Assembly (NCBI GenBank): GCA_030600975.1
Contig: JAUVUL010000103.1
Span: 1-6,610 of the forward strand
DNA: 6,610 nt
Direction of reading: 5' to 3'
From: Candidatus Aegiribacteria sp.
GTDB lineage: Bacteria; Fermentibacterota; Fermentibacteria; Fermentibacterales; JCC-6
Shown here: piece after piece, positions 1-6,027 of the stretch
Numbering within the stretch: position 1 is the first letter of the stretch
How the letters are laid out: each line of letters starts with the position of its first letter
Notes under the pieces: generated by a model
The model's database searches: none
What the model saw: the letters and a program-made list of their open reading frames with translations, nothing else
Told to the model about the DNA's origin: nothing
Translations under genes and position numbers: made by a program

Positions 1-157
1 GCGAAGCGTTGAAGATGGCTCTGGATACAAGGCTTGCGAATGCAGACTCCGGAGGCGTACTCAGACTGTACGTCGAGGACGGATGCATGAGCATAACGCA
101 GTAGACGGGGGCATATTCACCGCTGCAGTAGAGTACTGGTGAGAAATACGGGCTATG
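1..157. repeat. Long imperfect direct repeat, copy A
   Basis: This stretch matches 2581-2735 in the same orientation. By eye, 1-95 aligns without gaps to 2581-2675 with about 80 of 95 bases identical, including an unbroken identical run at 30-53. Positions 121-157 align to 2699-2735 with about 31 of 37 identical. The middle (96-120) has diverged and is 2 bases longer than in copy B. The left end is cut by the window, so the true length is unknown. It ends about 100 bases before rpsD. No terminal inverted repeats or transposase are visible. It may be a dispersed non-coding element, a decayed duplicated gene fragment or a remnant of a segmental duplication; the sequence alone does not decide. 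Confidence 0.8.
3..104 (+). CDS. Possible 3' end of an upstream gene (partial, unknown)
   Basis: Frame 3 is open from the window edge to a TAG at 102-104 and gives 33 residues ending in VEDGCMSITQ. The composition looks protein-like, and the matching frame of copy B (from 2583) is also open, with several mild exchanges (L/V, K/Q, M/I, G/S). Against a real gene, the nucleotide similarity to copy B continues about 50 bases past this stop. In addition, most differences fall at first codon positions (about 9 of 15) rather than third positions, which is not the signature of purifying selection on a protein. I do not recognise the peptide. It is either the C-terminus of a gene lying outside the window or a chance open frame in a repeat. 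Confidence 0.3.
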   Translation, partial: EALKMALDTRLANADSGGVLRLYVEDGCMSITQ

Positions 158-184
158 CTTGGAGATGGCTGTCCGAGAACAGTT

Positions 185-222
185 CACCGGCGGGTGTCCG
201 GTGTTATCGTCATGCCACGATG
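185..222 (+). promoter_or_regulatory. Two adjacent small hairpins in the rpsD leader
   Basis: CACCGG at 185-190 pairs with CCGGTG at 198-203 around a 7-base loop. Immediately after it, ATCGT at 206-210 pairs with ACGAT at 217-221 around a 6-base loop. There is no T-tract, so this is not an intrinsic terminator. S4 is known to autoregulate by binding structured leader RNA in E. coli and Bacillus, so an S4-responsive leader is conceivable. The structure here is not one I recognise, and stems this short can arise by chance. Confidence 0.3.
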
Positions 223-255
223 GATTCGTGAGGCACAGAAAACGGAGGTTGCTTA

Positions 256-864
256 ATGTCAAGATATCGTGGTCCGAAATTTCGCAAGATCAGGTCTTTA
301 GGACCCCTTCCTGGCCTGACAAGAAAAGATCCTGCCAACCCGAATCCACCTGGAGAACATGGTGGCAGATGGCGCAGGAGAAGAGCTTCAACGTACAGGC
401 TTCAGCTTATCGAGAAGCAGAAGATCAGGTTCAACTACGGCCTGTCGGAGAAGCAGCTTCGCAAGTATTACAGTAAAGCCACTTCGATGAAGGGTGAAAC
501 CGGTCATAACCTTCTCCAGCAGATCGAACGCAGACTGGACAATGTCGTCGCGAGGTCGGGTTTCACGATATCCATACCCGCGGCACGTCAGCTTGTCTGT
601 CATGGTCATATAACCGTTAACGGCAGAAAACTGGACATACCGTCATACTCAGTCAAGGTCGGTGATGTTATTTCTCTGAAGGAGAAGAGTAAAAAGCTTA
701 AAGTCGTTGAGGCTAATATTACAGAGGGTTCCGGTATTGGTGTACCGGCATTTCTTGATGTTGATCCCGCTGCCAGGAAGATAATCATGAAGGTTCTTCC
801 TTCCAGGGAGGATGTGCCCCTTGAAGTAGACGAACGTATGGTTGTCGAGTTTTACTCTAAATAG
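256..864 (+). CDS. rpsD: 30S ribosomal protein S4
   Basis: This is small-subunit protein S4, a primary 16S rRNA binder that nucleates assembly of the 30S body; in several bacteria it also represses its own synthesis. The 202-residue product has the usual length. The N-terminus reads MSRYRGPKFRKIRSLG and is followed by PGLTRK and the NPPGEHGG segment. EKQKIRFNYGLSEKQL follows at about 53-68. The S4 RNA-binding domain covers about 92-155 (RRLDNVV, IPAARQLV, HGHITVNGR, DIPSY, GDVIS). The protein has a single cysteine, so it is the zinc-free form. The N-terminal style resembles cyanobacterial and plastid S4. The start is set by GGAGGT at 244-249, six bases before the ATG. The gene stands alone, not beside rpsM, rpsK and rpoA, and ends in its own terminator. 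Confidence 0.98.
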   Translation: MSRYRGPKFRKIRSLGPLPGLTRKDPANPNPPGEHGGRWRRRRASTYRLQLIEKQKIRFNYGLSEKQLRKYYSKATSMKGETGHNLLQQIERRLDNVVARSGFTISIPAARQLVCHGHITVNGRKLDIPSYSVKVGDVISLKEKSKKLKVVEANITEGSGIGVPAFLDVDPAARKIIMKVLPSREDVPLEVDERMVVEFYSK

Positions 865-881
865 CTGTTTCAGTATAAATG

Positions 882-917
882 AAAACCCGTGGAGAGCTTT
901 GCAATCCACGGGTTTTT
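882..917. terminator. Bidirectional intrinsic terminator
   Basis: A perfect 12-bp stem, with arms at 882-893 and 905-916, encloses an 11-base loop and runs into TTTTT at 913-917. The left arm begins AAAA, so the minus strand also reads out into a T-run. It lies 18 bases after the rpsD stop and about 30 bases after the stop of the convergent lipoprotein gene, so it can end transcription from both sides. Confidence 0.92.
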
Positions 918-947
918 CTGTTTGTCGAGAATTAACAGGAGTTTAAC

Positions 948-1946
948 TTAATCCATATCCGCAAGGGTTACTGCCCATTCGTAGCCGTTTTCGTCAACAT
1001 CGATTCCCCAAACGGTGTAAGTGTCATCGTCCACATCCTGTACACGTATATCGTAGGTTCCAGGGTCTACCCAGACTGTGATATCGCTTGATCCTGTAAG
1101 AATGTCGGCTCCGAGGCGGTCATCACCCCAGGGACCATCAGAAGGGTCTACAAATACGTAGTGGATGTCCCATCCGCCCAGATCGTTTACGATGGTGACC
1201 GGCGCAATTCCCTCACCGGTTTCCAGAGAAACGCCTTCGACTATTTCATCACCTGACATGGGGTCCATGTCATCGAGTGTTACGAACCACTCGAAACCGG
1301 CTGCATCCACTTCAACTTCCCAGAGTGTATATGTGTCACCGTCTTCGTCTTCAACCTGTATGTCGTATGTTCCGGGGTCTACCCTGACGATGAGCTGGTC
1401 ATCCTGGTAGAGAATGTCCGAACCCATAAGGTCATCGCTCCAGGGTGATCCGGTGGGATCAACGTATACCCAGTATATGTCCCATCCCTGAAGATCGTTT
1501 GTGATGGCTATGTATGTGCTTCCCTCGCCTGTTTCGATTACCTGGGCGAAGTACTCATCATCGCCCCAGTCCGAATCCAGATCGTCGAGTGTTACATTCC
1601 ACTGGTAGCCTTCAGGTCCTATCTCAACCTGCCAGAGTGTATAGGTGTCACCGTCTTCGTCCTCAACCATCATGTCCCAGGTGCCCTCTTCGATCTCAAT
1701 AGTGAAGGATTCTCCCGGAGCCAGGATATCGGCTCCAAGATGGTCTTCACTCCACATTTCGTCGGACGGATCAATGAGTATGAAGTAAATATCCCACGCC
1801 TCAAGCCCGTTCGTAATGGTGACTTCAGCCATTGCTGCTTCATCAGTGTCTTCTACTGGAGTTGGTGTTGCCTCATCCGCCCGTTCACCGCAGGCGGCAA
1901 ACAGTGCGATAGCAAGTACACTGAGAAGTAATGCCAATCTCTTCAT
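948..1946 (-). CDS. Acidic lipoprotein with three 84-residue repeats
   Basis: A secreted lipoprotein of unknown function. A Lys-Arg n-region, a hydrophobic stretch and FAAC (Cys19) form a signal peptide with a lipobox whose -3 residue is Phe instead of the usual Leu. A Thr/Pro/Glu/Asp linker follows. The rest is three tandem units of 84 residues (about 41-124, 145-228 and 249-332) separated by 20-residue linkers that share ETGEG. Each unit carries a TI.N.L..WDI start, an (I/V)DP turn, W(S/G)(D/E)D..(L/M)G(A/S)DIL, an EGTWD or PGTYD segment, a DEDGDTYT-type acidic loop and a W/VTL.D(L/M)D end. The pattern suggests repeated beta-sandwich modules. The acidic loops could bind calcium, but this is inference. 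ATG at 1946 is preferred because AGAGGG lies 7 bases upstream; a TTG at 1949 would be too close. It is probably transcribed after the gene at 2034-2489. Confidence 0.9.
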   Translation of the reverse strand: MKRLALLLSVLAIALFAACGERADEATPTPVEDTDEAAMAEVTITNGLEAWDIYFILIDPSDEMWSEDHLGADILAPGESFTIEIEEGTWDMMVEDEDGDTYTLWQVEIGPEGYQWNVTLDDLDSDWGDDEYFAQVIETGEGSTYIAITNDLQGWDIYWVYVDPTGSPWSDDLMGSDILYQDDQLIVRVDPGTYDIQVEDEDGDTYTLWEVEVDAAGFEWFVTLDDMDPMSGDEIVEGVSLETGEGIAPVTIVNDLGGWDIHYVFVDPSDGPWGDDRLGADILTGSSDITVWVDPGTYDIRVQDVDDDTYTVWGIDVDENGYEWAVTLADMD

Positions 1947-1971
1947 CAAAATTCCCTCTTTCTGAGTATTC

Positions 1972-1988
1972 CCGGTTTTCCGAACCGG
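1972..1988 (-). promoter_or_regulatory. Hairpin between the two lipoprotein genes
   Basis: CCGGTT (1972-1977) and AACCGG (1983-1988) form a perfect 6-bp stem with a 5-base loop in the 87-base gap between the minus-strand genes. On the minus strand no T-run follows, so it is not a standard terminator. It could be a processing or mRNA-stability element, or chance. I saw no convincing promoter in this gap, which favours co-transcription of the two genes. Confidence 0.3.
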
Positions 1989-2033
1989 TACGGTGCAAAC
2001 GCTAACGAAAATAGAAATTGTGCGGTCATATTG

Positions 2034-2489
2034 TTATTGAACATAGGAACCCCTGAGATCTGTATCAATACTGTTTCTGAATATCTTTTCAAGATTGAGT
2101 TGCCAGTGACCCTCCTCAAGAACCATTGAATGCTTTTGCGATTCATCAGCAGAAAGAGTGATTTCCGCCTGATCTCCCTGGACGAAAATCATAGTTACAT
2201 CTCCGCTGAAGTCAATGTACTCATCACACAGTATCGGAAGAAGGTCCGTACAGGATTCGTATCCCTGCAGTCCTCTCGATTCCAGTTCCGAAGCCAGTGA
2301 ATCAAGAAAGAGCAGAGTAGAAGAACTCAGTGAACTGGCAGCTGATTCCCATTCGTTCCTATCGATGTATCCCGTGACCTCGTTGTATCTATCAAGAATC
2401 TTTTGTTGTGTTGCTGACCAGGAGCATGATATCATGATTGGAAGCGCTACAAGCAGCATCGTAAATAAGTATTCTCGCATACGCACCAT
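2034..2489 (-). CDS. Small putative lipoprotein, function unknown
   Basis: The 151-residue product has an N-terminal hydrophobic segment (about 8-21) ending in MISC (Cys22). This resembles a lipoprotein signal, although Met at -3 is unusual. The mature part starts with a helix-rich stretch (about 25-75; KILDRYNEVTGYIDRNEWESA), then has two cysteines (80 and 88) that might form a disulfide. It ends with alternating beta-like segments (FSGDVTMIFVQGDQAEITL, MVLEEGHWQLNLE). A helix followed by strands ending in a GHWQL-type motif recalls small NTF2-like/DUF4878-type lipoproteins, but I cannot assign the family. The start is ATG 2489, with GGAGG (2500-2496) six bases upstream. It is the first gene of a probable two-gene unit with the triple-repeat lipoprotein, hinting at a shared envelope role. 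Confidence 0.8.
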   Translation of the reverse strand: MVRMREYLFTMLLVALPIMISCSWSATQQKILDRYNEVTGYIDRNEWESAASSLSSSTLLFLDSLASELESRGLQGYESCTDLLPILCDEYIDFSGDVTMIFVQGDQAEITLSADESQKHSMVLEEGHWQLNLEKIFRNSIDTDLRGSYVQ

Positions 2490-2500
2490 GATTTTCCTCC

Positions 2501-2513
2501 ATTGATAATCAAT
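2501..2513. promoter_or_regulatory. 13-bp palindrome near the transcription start
   Basis: ATTGATAATCAAT is a perfect inverted repeat with 6-base arms and a 1-base centre. It lies immediately upstream of the GGAGG of the minus-strand gene and just downstream of its TATAAT box, where a repressor would block initiation. It resembles half of an iron-type (Fur) box but does not match the full consensus, so the regulator is unknown. Confidence 0.4.
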
Positions 2514-2515
2514 AC

Positions 2516-2549
2516 ATTATAGTCTGCTCCTTTCTTCCGCTCTCGTCAA
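2516..2549 (-). promoter_or_regulatory. Candidate promoter for the lipoprotein pair
   Basis: On the minus strand, a perfect -10 hexamer TATAAT (2521-2516) lies 26 bases before the ATG at 2489. A TTGACG hexamer (2549-2544) lies upstream but is 22 bp away, longer than the 16-18 bp optimum for sigma-70-type promoters. No better -35 hexamer sits at normal spacing. The -10 element is plausible; the -35 is doubtful. Confidence 0.45.
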
Positions 2550-2580
2550 TGTTAGCCCTGATCCATCACAGGTACTCGTA

Positions 2581-2735
2581 GCGAAGCGGTGCAGATTCCT
2601 GTGTATACGAGGCTTGCGAATGCAGACTCCGGAAGCGTATTTGAACAGTACGTCGAGGACGGATGCTTGAGTATACAAGTAAACACAGTAATATGCATCG
2701 CTGCAGTAGAGTATTTGTGTTGGATACGGGCTATG
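2581..2735. repeat. Long imperfect direct repeat, copy B
   Basis: This is the second copy of the element at 1-157, in the same orientation, lying about 60 bases before the GGDEF gene just as copy A lies about 100 bases before rpsD. The identical core runs 2610-2633 and a second conserved block is 2699-2713. The small hairpin at 2636-2652 (CGTAT/GTACG around a 7-base loop) corresponds to CGTAC/GTACG at 56-72 of copy A; the loop has changed while the stem is kept through a U-G pair. Together with 2736-2792, it fills the roughly 300-base gap between the lipoprotein gene and the GGDEF start. The rest of the gap is AT-rich and holds no other gene I can support. Confidence 0.8.
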
Positions 2736-2792
2736 GTGCTTTCATTTAATAGATATTCTGTTATTATTCATGCAACCACGGGAGGTATGGAT

Positions 2793-3680
2793 TTGTCATT
2801 CATGGGCCGCAGTGAGTTTCATCTGGAGTTTCCCTGGACGGGAGAACTTGACGCGGTAACAGGAATACCACCCAGAAAAGCTCTGGATGGCAGTCTGCCA
2901 CTTCTGCTTCGAATCATGGGGGAAGAAAATCTTCCCCTGTCAGCGATTATGATCGATATCGACCATTTCAAGAAATTCAATGATAGATGGGGTCATGATA
3001 CCGGGGATAGAGTTCTCAGGCACGTAAGCTGCATCATCCGTGAAGCTGTAAGGTACCGTGGCGAGGCCTACAGATATGGCGGGGAGGAGATCACTCTGCT
3101 TCTTCCAAATACATCTTCGGATGAGGCTTCCCTGACCGCTGAGAGGATACGACGGAGCATCTACGATTCCCCTCTGGAAAGACAATCTGGAGACGATGAT
3201 GAATCTTCATCTATTCCGCTCTCTGTGACTATTTCTCTGGGTGTAAGCACTTTTCCCTCTGTGGCCGGCAGCGAGCTGCTTGTCGCTGCCGACCAGGCTC
3301 TCTTCGATGCCAAGAAGGAGGGCAGGAACAGGGTTGCCGTATACAACTGCGGAAAGAAGGATGAGAGTTCACCGGTCATTCTGGATGTCCGGTTTCCAGC
3401 TGCTTCCTCCATCAGTGAAGGCAGCTATATAATCCTTACACGCTGGTTCAGGCACAGGGGTGAACTCACCGAGATAGAAGCCAGGGAAATATCCGATCCC
3501 GGTCGAAATTGCAGAGAAATTGCCGAAGGGCCGGTACCTCCGGGAGGACCTGTAACCGCTGAGATCAGAGGCAGGGTTACGGCCGTTGAGCGACGCGGAG
3601 GTTCCACTTTCTTCAGTTTTGAGGTTGAAGCCGAAGTCCTTGACCTTATGTTCCATCACCTGAAAGATCGCGGTTCATGA
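2793..3680 (+). CDS. GGDEF-domain diguanylate cyclase, C-terminal domain unknown
   Basis: Predicted to make cyclic di-GMP from two GTP. Numbering from the TTG start (295 residues), the GGDEF domain spans about 17-185: DAVTG at 20-24, the metal-binding MIDIDHFKKFND with Asp55, GHDTGD at 67-72, the active loop RYGGEEI at 94-100 (Ile replacing Phe), SLGVST and a closing ADQALFDAKKEGRNRV. The inhibitory RxxD site is not intact: Arg is kept nine residues before the GGEE loop, but Gly replaces Asp. No sensor or transmembrane domain precedes it, so it appears cytoplasmic. About 110 strand-rich C-terminal residues are unassigned. Start choice: GGAGGT at 2781-2786 is 6 bases from TTG 2793, while ATG 2787 directly abuts it and ATG 2802 is distant. 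A GTG at 2589 would drag repeat B into the protein. The stop overlaps the next gene by 4 bases. Confidence 0.88.
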   Translation: MSFMGRSEFHLEFPWTGELDAVTGIPPRKALDGSLPLLLRIMGEENLPLSAIMIDIDHFKKFNDRWGHDTGDRVLRHVSCIIREAVRYRGEAYRYGGEEITLLLPNTSSDEASLTAERIRRSIYDSPLERQSGDDDESSSIPLSVTISLGVSTFPSVAGSELLVAADQALFDAKKEGRNRVAVYNCGKKDESSPVILDVRFPAASSISEGSYIILTRWFRHRGELTEIEAREISDPGRNCREIAEGPVPPGGPVTAEIRGRVTAVERRGGSTFFSFEVEAEVLDLMFHHLKDRGS

Positions 3681-5149
3681 AATCCTTTGCCTGTGGAGGA
3701 ATCTGGGCAGGTCCGGAACACGGTGTACTACCCCCGTCGAGAATATCGATCTCCGGGAAGAGGATAATAGATATTTCTCCATCTGCTGATGTACATTCAC
3801 ATCTGTTTGTAATACCGGGTTTTGTGGATGCACACTGCCATTTCTGCTGGAACGGGCTTAAAAGCCTGTATCTTGATCTCGCAGGAACTGCATCCGCGCA
3901 GGATCTCCTTGACAAGGTTTCCTCTGAGATGAATTCGGATGGAACAGGGCGAATTCTCAGAGGGTTCGGATACGATTGCAGCAGCTGGAATAATCCTGCG
4001 CTTCCCTCCCTTGCGGAACTTGACAGAGCAACTGGAAACCACCCGGTTTTCATCAGAAGGGTCTGCTGTCATGAAGCCCTTGTAAATTCAGCCATGCTTG
4101 ATATGCTCCCCCTTGAATGCCCGGGGGCGGATTACTCAACAGGTATCATCAGGGAGGGGGTCATTTTCGATTTTGAAAGCCTGTTCCCGCCTGAACCACG
4201 CATTATGGACCAGGCATGCTCAATAGCCACGGAACTGGCCTATTCCTCAGGAGTCACCGCTGTATGTACCTTTGAACCCCTTGTTACCGCGGAAGTACTG
4301 TTGAGAAACAAACCCCCCATCAGAATGTCCATCTGTCTTTTCGGGAAGGATGCCGGTTTTCTCAGAGAAACACCTCGCAATCTGGAAAGGATAATTCCCG
4401 GCATTGATGGCCTGAAATTCTTCCTTGACGGATCCCTAGGGGCATCTACCGCGGCTGTCTCCGAGAGCTATTCAGACGGGACGGTTACCGAGCCTGTACT
4501 GTCCGATAAACAGGTTCTGCGAAGTCTGGAATTAACGGAAAGTCTGGGGCTGGTGCCTGTTTACCATGCAATAGGGGGCAGGGCACTGGCGCAGATAGAC
4601 CGCGTAAGCCATGATTTCCAAAAGAAGCATGAGAGGGAGAATCCTGTAACCGTCAGGATAGAGCACGCCGAAGAACTTGTTGCGGACTGGCCCGGTCGGT
4701 GGGATACTGCAGTTCACTCCTTTGTCATGCAGCCTAATTTCGTAAACAGGTGGCAGGTCAGCGGGGGTCTGTACGAAGGAAAACTGGGAAAGGAAAGGGC
4801 ATTGGCTCTGAGCCCTTTCAGCCTGGTTTCAGATGCCGGTTTCTTACTCGGTTTTGGCAGCGACAGCATGCCATTTGGCCCGCTCAGGGGGCTTAGCGGC
4901 GCAACAGACCATCCATTGGAGCAATTCGGGATCGATACCTCGTCAGCCCTCAATGCATACACATTAGAAGCAGCAGCAATCTGTGGTTTTCAGGATCTTG
5001 CCGGAGATCTTACAGTCGGAAGAGTGGCAGATATGACTGTGCTGTCAGCCGATCCCTTCCATACATCCTGGGATGAGATCGAAGTGGTTGCGACAATCAG
5101 CGGCGGTGAAATAGTGTACGGACTTGAAGCGCTACTGGAGGAAATATGA
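3677..5149 (+). CDS. YtcJ-like metal-dependent amidohydrolase
   Basis: A 490-residue protein of the amidohydrolase superfamily, YtcJ/amidohydrolase-3 type, which hydrolyses C-N bonds in amides or cyclic substrates with bound metal. Visible signatures in order: a small N-terminal beta domain, PGFVDAHCH (His53 and His55), GYD.SSWN near 98-105, GLKFFLDGSLGASTA (Lys247, Asp251), YHAIGG (His297), RIEHAE (His330), MQPNF near 351-355 and GFGSDSMPFGP (catalytic Asp396). The C-terminus rebuilds the beta domain (GDLTVGRVADMTVLSADPF). It is somewhat shorter than many YtcJ proteins but keeps the metal and catalytic residues. No signal peptide, so cytoplasmic. Substrate is not predictable. The ATG overlaps the GGDEF stop (ATGA) and its own TGA overlaps the nadC start, implying translational coupling on both sides. 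Confidence 0.93.
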   Translation: MKSFACGGIWAGPEHGVLPPSRISISGKRIIDISPSADVHSHLFVIPGFVDAHCHFCWNGLKSLYLDLAGTASAQDLLDKVSSEMNSDGTGRILRGFGYDCSSWNNPALPSLAELDRATGNHPVFIRRVCCHEALVNSAMLDMLPLECPGADYSTGIIREGVIFDFESLFPPEPRIMDQACSIATELAYSSGVTAVCTFEPLVTAEVLLRNKPPIRMSICLFGKDAGFLRETPRNLERIIPGIDGLKFFLDGSLGASTAAVSESYSDGTVTEPVLSDKQVLRSLELTESLGLVPVYHAIGGRALAQIDRVSHDFQKKHERENPVTVRIEHAEELVADWPGRWDTAVHSFVMQPNFVNRWQVSGGLYEGKLGKERALALSPFSLVSDAGFLLGFGSDSMPFGPLRGLSGATDHPLEQFGIDTSSALNAYTLEAAAICGFQDLAGDLTVGRVADMTVLSADPFHTSWDEIEVVATISGGEIVYGLEALLEEI

Positions 5150-6027
5150 TGAAAAAAGTCGACTGGTTGGATCATGTATCAGTTGGTAAATTTATTGTAC
5201 GCAATGCTCTTGCTGAGGACAGGGTGAGGGATGACATTACAACCTCATCACTTGGAGTACCTGATGACGATATCAGTACTTGTGCTGTTTCAGCCAGGGA
5301 AGAGCTGATCACAGCGGGATGGTTTCTTGTTGAACAGGTTTTTTCCGAACTTTCCGGTTCATTTGGAATGAGTGTTCCCCGGATTCAGGCTATTATCCCT
5401 GATGGTTCCATAGCCTTTCCGGGAGACAGAATCGGATGTATGTACGGTTCCGCTGACCTTCTTCTGAGAGGGGAGAGAGTTGCCCTGAACCTCCTCTGCC
5501 ATCTTTCAGGGATTGCGACGCTCACTGCGAAATATGTTGAGGCTGTCAAAGGTACGGGAGTGGAAATTCTGGACACCAGAAAAACAACTCCCTGTCTGCG
5601 TGCCCTGGAAAAATACGCCGTAAGGGCAGGCGGAGGAGTGAATCACCGTTTCAACCTGGCAGAGCTTGCCATGGTAAAGGACAATCACACAGCAGTTGCC
5701 GGAGGAGCAGGAAAACTGCACAGCATAGTACTCCGTATAAGGGAGAGGGGTATTCCCATTGAGATCGAGGTGGATTCCATCGAGCAGCTTAAAGAAGTGC
5801 TTGATGAGAAACCCGACAGAATCCTGCTCGACAATATGAAACCCGATACACTGGCAGCAGCCGTACGAGTGGCATCCGGCAGCGGTATTTACCTTGAGGC
5901 TTCAGGGGGAATAACACTGAAGAACGTAAGGGAAGTTGCCGGTACCGGAGTTGACGGAATATCTTCAGGTGCTCTTACGCATTCGGCTCCATCAGCGGAC
6001 ATAGGATTTGACTGGGGGACTACATGA
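5146..6027 (+). CDS. nadC: Nicotinate-nucleotide pyrophosphorylase (quinolinate phosphoribosyltransferase)
   Basis: Converts quinolinate and phosphoribosyl pyrophosphate to nicotinate mononucleotide, CO2 and pyrophosphate, in de novo NAD synthesis in the cytoplasm. The 293-residue length is typical. Signatures: EDRVRDDITTSS at 24-35, GERVALN (Glu110, Arg111), SGIAT at 121-125, DTRKTTPCLR (Arg145, Lys146), GGGVNHR (His167, Arg168), MVKDNH (Lys178), IEVD (Glu208), LLDNM (Asp229), EASGGI at 251-256 and GVDGISSGALTHS near 268-280. Two usually conserved spots differ: the Gly of ED.G.GD is Asp, and the usual Gln-rich LQ before SGIAT reads CHL. The ATG at 5146 overlaps the previous stop. GGAGG at 5137-5141 is 4 bases from it and 7 bases from a second ATG at 5149, so either may be used. 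The TGA overlaps the coaX start. Confidence 0.97.
   Translation: MMKKVDWLDHVSVGKFIVRNALAEDRVRDDITTSSLGVPDDDISTCAVSAREELITAGWFLVEQVFSELSGSFGMSVPRIQAIIPDGSIAFPGDRIGCMYGSADLLLRGERVALNLLCHLSGIATLTAKYVEAVKGTGVEILDTRKTTPCLRALEKYAVRAGGGVNHRFNLAELAMVKDNHTAVAGGAGKLHSIVLRIRERGIPIEIEVDSIEQLKEVLDEKPDRILLDNMKPDTLAAAVRVASGSGIYLEASGGITLKNVREVAGTGVDGISSGALTHSAPSADIGFDWGTT

Noticed and set aside
159..476. 105-codon open frame overlapping the rpsD start
   Set aside because: It lies in another frame over the rpsD leader and N-terminus, has no good ribosome site and reads as low-plausibility protein; rpsD is certain.
1165..1410. Plus-strand open frame inside the triple-repeat lipoprotein
   Set aside because: Serine- and proline-rich antisense shadow of the acidic repeat gene; the minus-strand frame has a signal peptide, repeats and a ribosome site.
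948..1946. EF-hand calcium sites in the lipoprotein repeats
   Set aside because: The acidic loops resemble DxDxDG in part, but spacing and flanking helices do not fit an EF-hand; only generic acidic-loop metal binding remains possible.
1..2735. Transposon, integron or CRISPR reading of the repeat pair
   Set aside because: Only two distant copies, no transposase or integrase, no terminal inverted repeats and no regular spacers.
2589..2792. GTG-initiated N-terminal extension of the GGDEF protein
   Set aside because: The extension is translated repeat B plus an AT-rich leader, is odd in composition and has no ribosome site at 2589; a strong GGAGGT sits at 2781, just before the TTG.
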